Assembly: GCA_964396245.1 (NCBI GenBank) | Contig: CAYNEO010000019.1 | Coordinates: 1 to 60,752 of the forward strand | DNA: 60,752 nucleotides | Reading direction: 5' to 3' | Origin: CAYNEO01 sp964396245 | GTDB lineage: Bacteria > Zixibacteria > MSB-5A5 > GN15 > FEB-12 | Shown: positions 60,750 through 60,752 of the stretch, piece by piece | Numbering within the stretch: position 1 is the stretch's first letter | Layout of the letters: each line of letters starts with the position of its first letter | Translations under genes and position numbers: made by a program | Notes under the pieces: model-generated | The model's input: only the letters and a program-made list of their open reading frames with translations | What the model was told of the DNA's origin: nothing | Database searches by the model: none

Positions 60750-60752
60750 AAT

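Noticed and set aside
1..60752. CRISPR arrays, insertion sequences, prophage or toxin-antitoxin modules
   Set aside because: No direct repeat-spacer array, transposase, integrase or terminal inverted repeats were seen; gene content is chromosomal core-type with some envelope genes.

Overview
The window looks like chromosome from a Gram-negative bacterium of the FCB superphylum, possibly a Zixibacteria-like lineage. Support for Gram-negative: a TolC-type protein, an LpxL-type acyltransferase, both halves of the ADP-heptose pathway (rfaE1, rfaE2), a heptosyltransferase-like GT9 and a predicted outer-membrane barrel. Support for FCB: a 1254-aa secreted beta-helix protein ending in an 'NPFNP...' sorting-type domain. 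The phylum is an inference, not a measurement. Coding density is high, TTG and GTG starts are common (accC, pyrR, secG, rluB, the YfhO-like gene), and a run of exactly 100 N marks an assembly gap inside an ABC permease.

Layout. 0.25-6 kb: Rad50/SbcC-like ATPase, membrane-anchored nuclease, two small exported proteins, sigma-54 activator. 6-10.5 kb: HNH protein, trpS, scpA-scpB-rluB, then a ferritin-like protein on the minus strand. 11-18 kb: exported metallopeptidase, lipid A acyltransferase, an efflux set (membrane fusion protein, broken permease, TolC) and GT9. 18-22.5 kb: minus-strand response regulator, zinc-ribbon and DUF3467 genes, then rfaE1 / exported unknown / rfaE2 / TPR protein. 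22.5-32 kb: pepP-like, accB, pilT-like, accC, gcvH, gcvPA, two zinc-ribbon DUF2007-type genes, a thioredoxin-like gene with an in-frame UGA, and gcvPB. 32-37 kb: an orphan double ECF-type ATPase, then pyrR-pyrB-pyrC behind a leader with a PyrR-type RNA hairpin, and a GYD protein. 37-41 kb: the giant beta-helix protein (minus). 41-48.5 kb: a surface-glycan block (three GT2 enzymes, a flippase-like protein, a YfhO-like protein, a WecA/TagO-like transferase). 48.5-54.6 kb: accA, a Trm112-like gene, PTS EIIA, then mreC-mreD-pbp2-rodA. 54.6-60.7 kb: aspartyl protease, outer-membrane protein, gapA-pgk-tpiA-secG and tRNA-Leu(GAG).

The most striking item is at 29676-30578. A signal-peptide thioredoxin-fold/TPR gene carries UGA exactly where the first cysteine of its CxxC motif should be (W-UGA-T-W-C). 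Sixteen bases after the UGA a 7-bp stem begins, with a GGUC apical loop that fits a bacterial SECIS element. It is best read as a selenoprotein, and it lies between the two glycine decarboxylase P-protein genes. Other points worth checking are the PyrR leader hairpin, overlapping promoter and palindromes ahead of accC, and the efflux locus with no visible ATPase.
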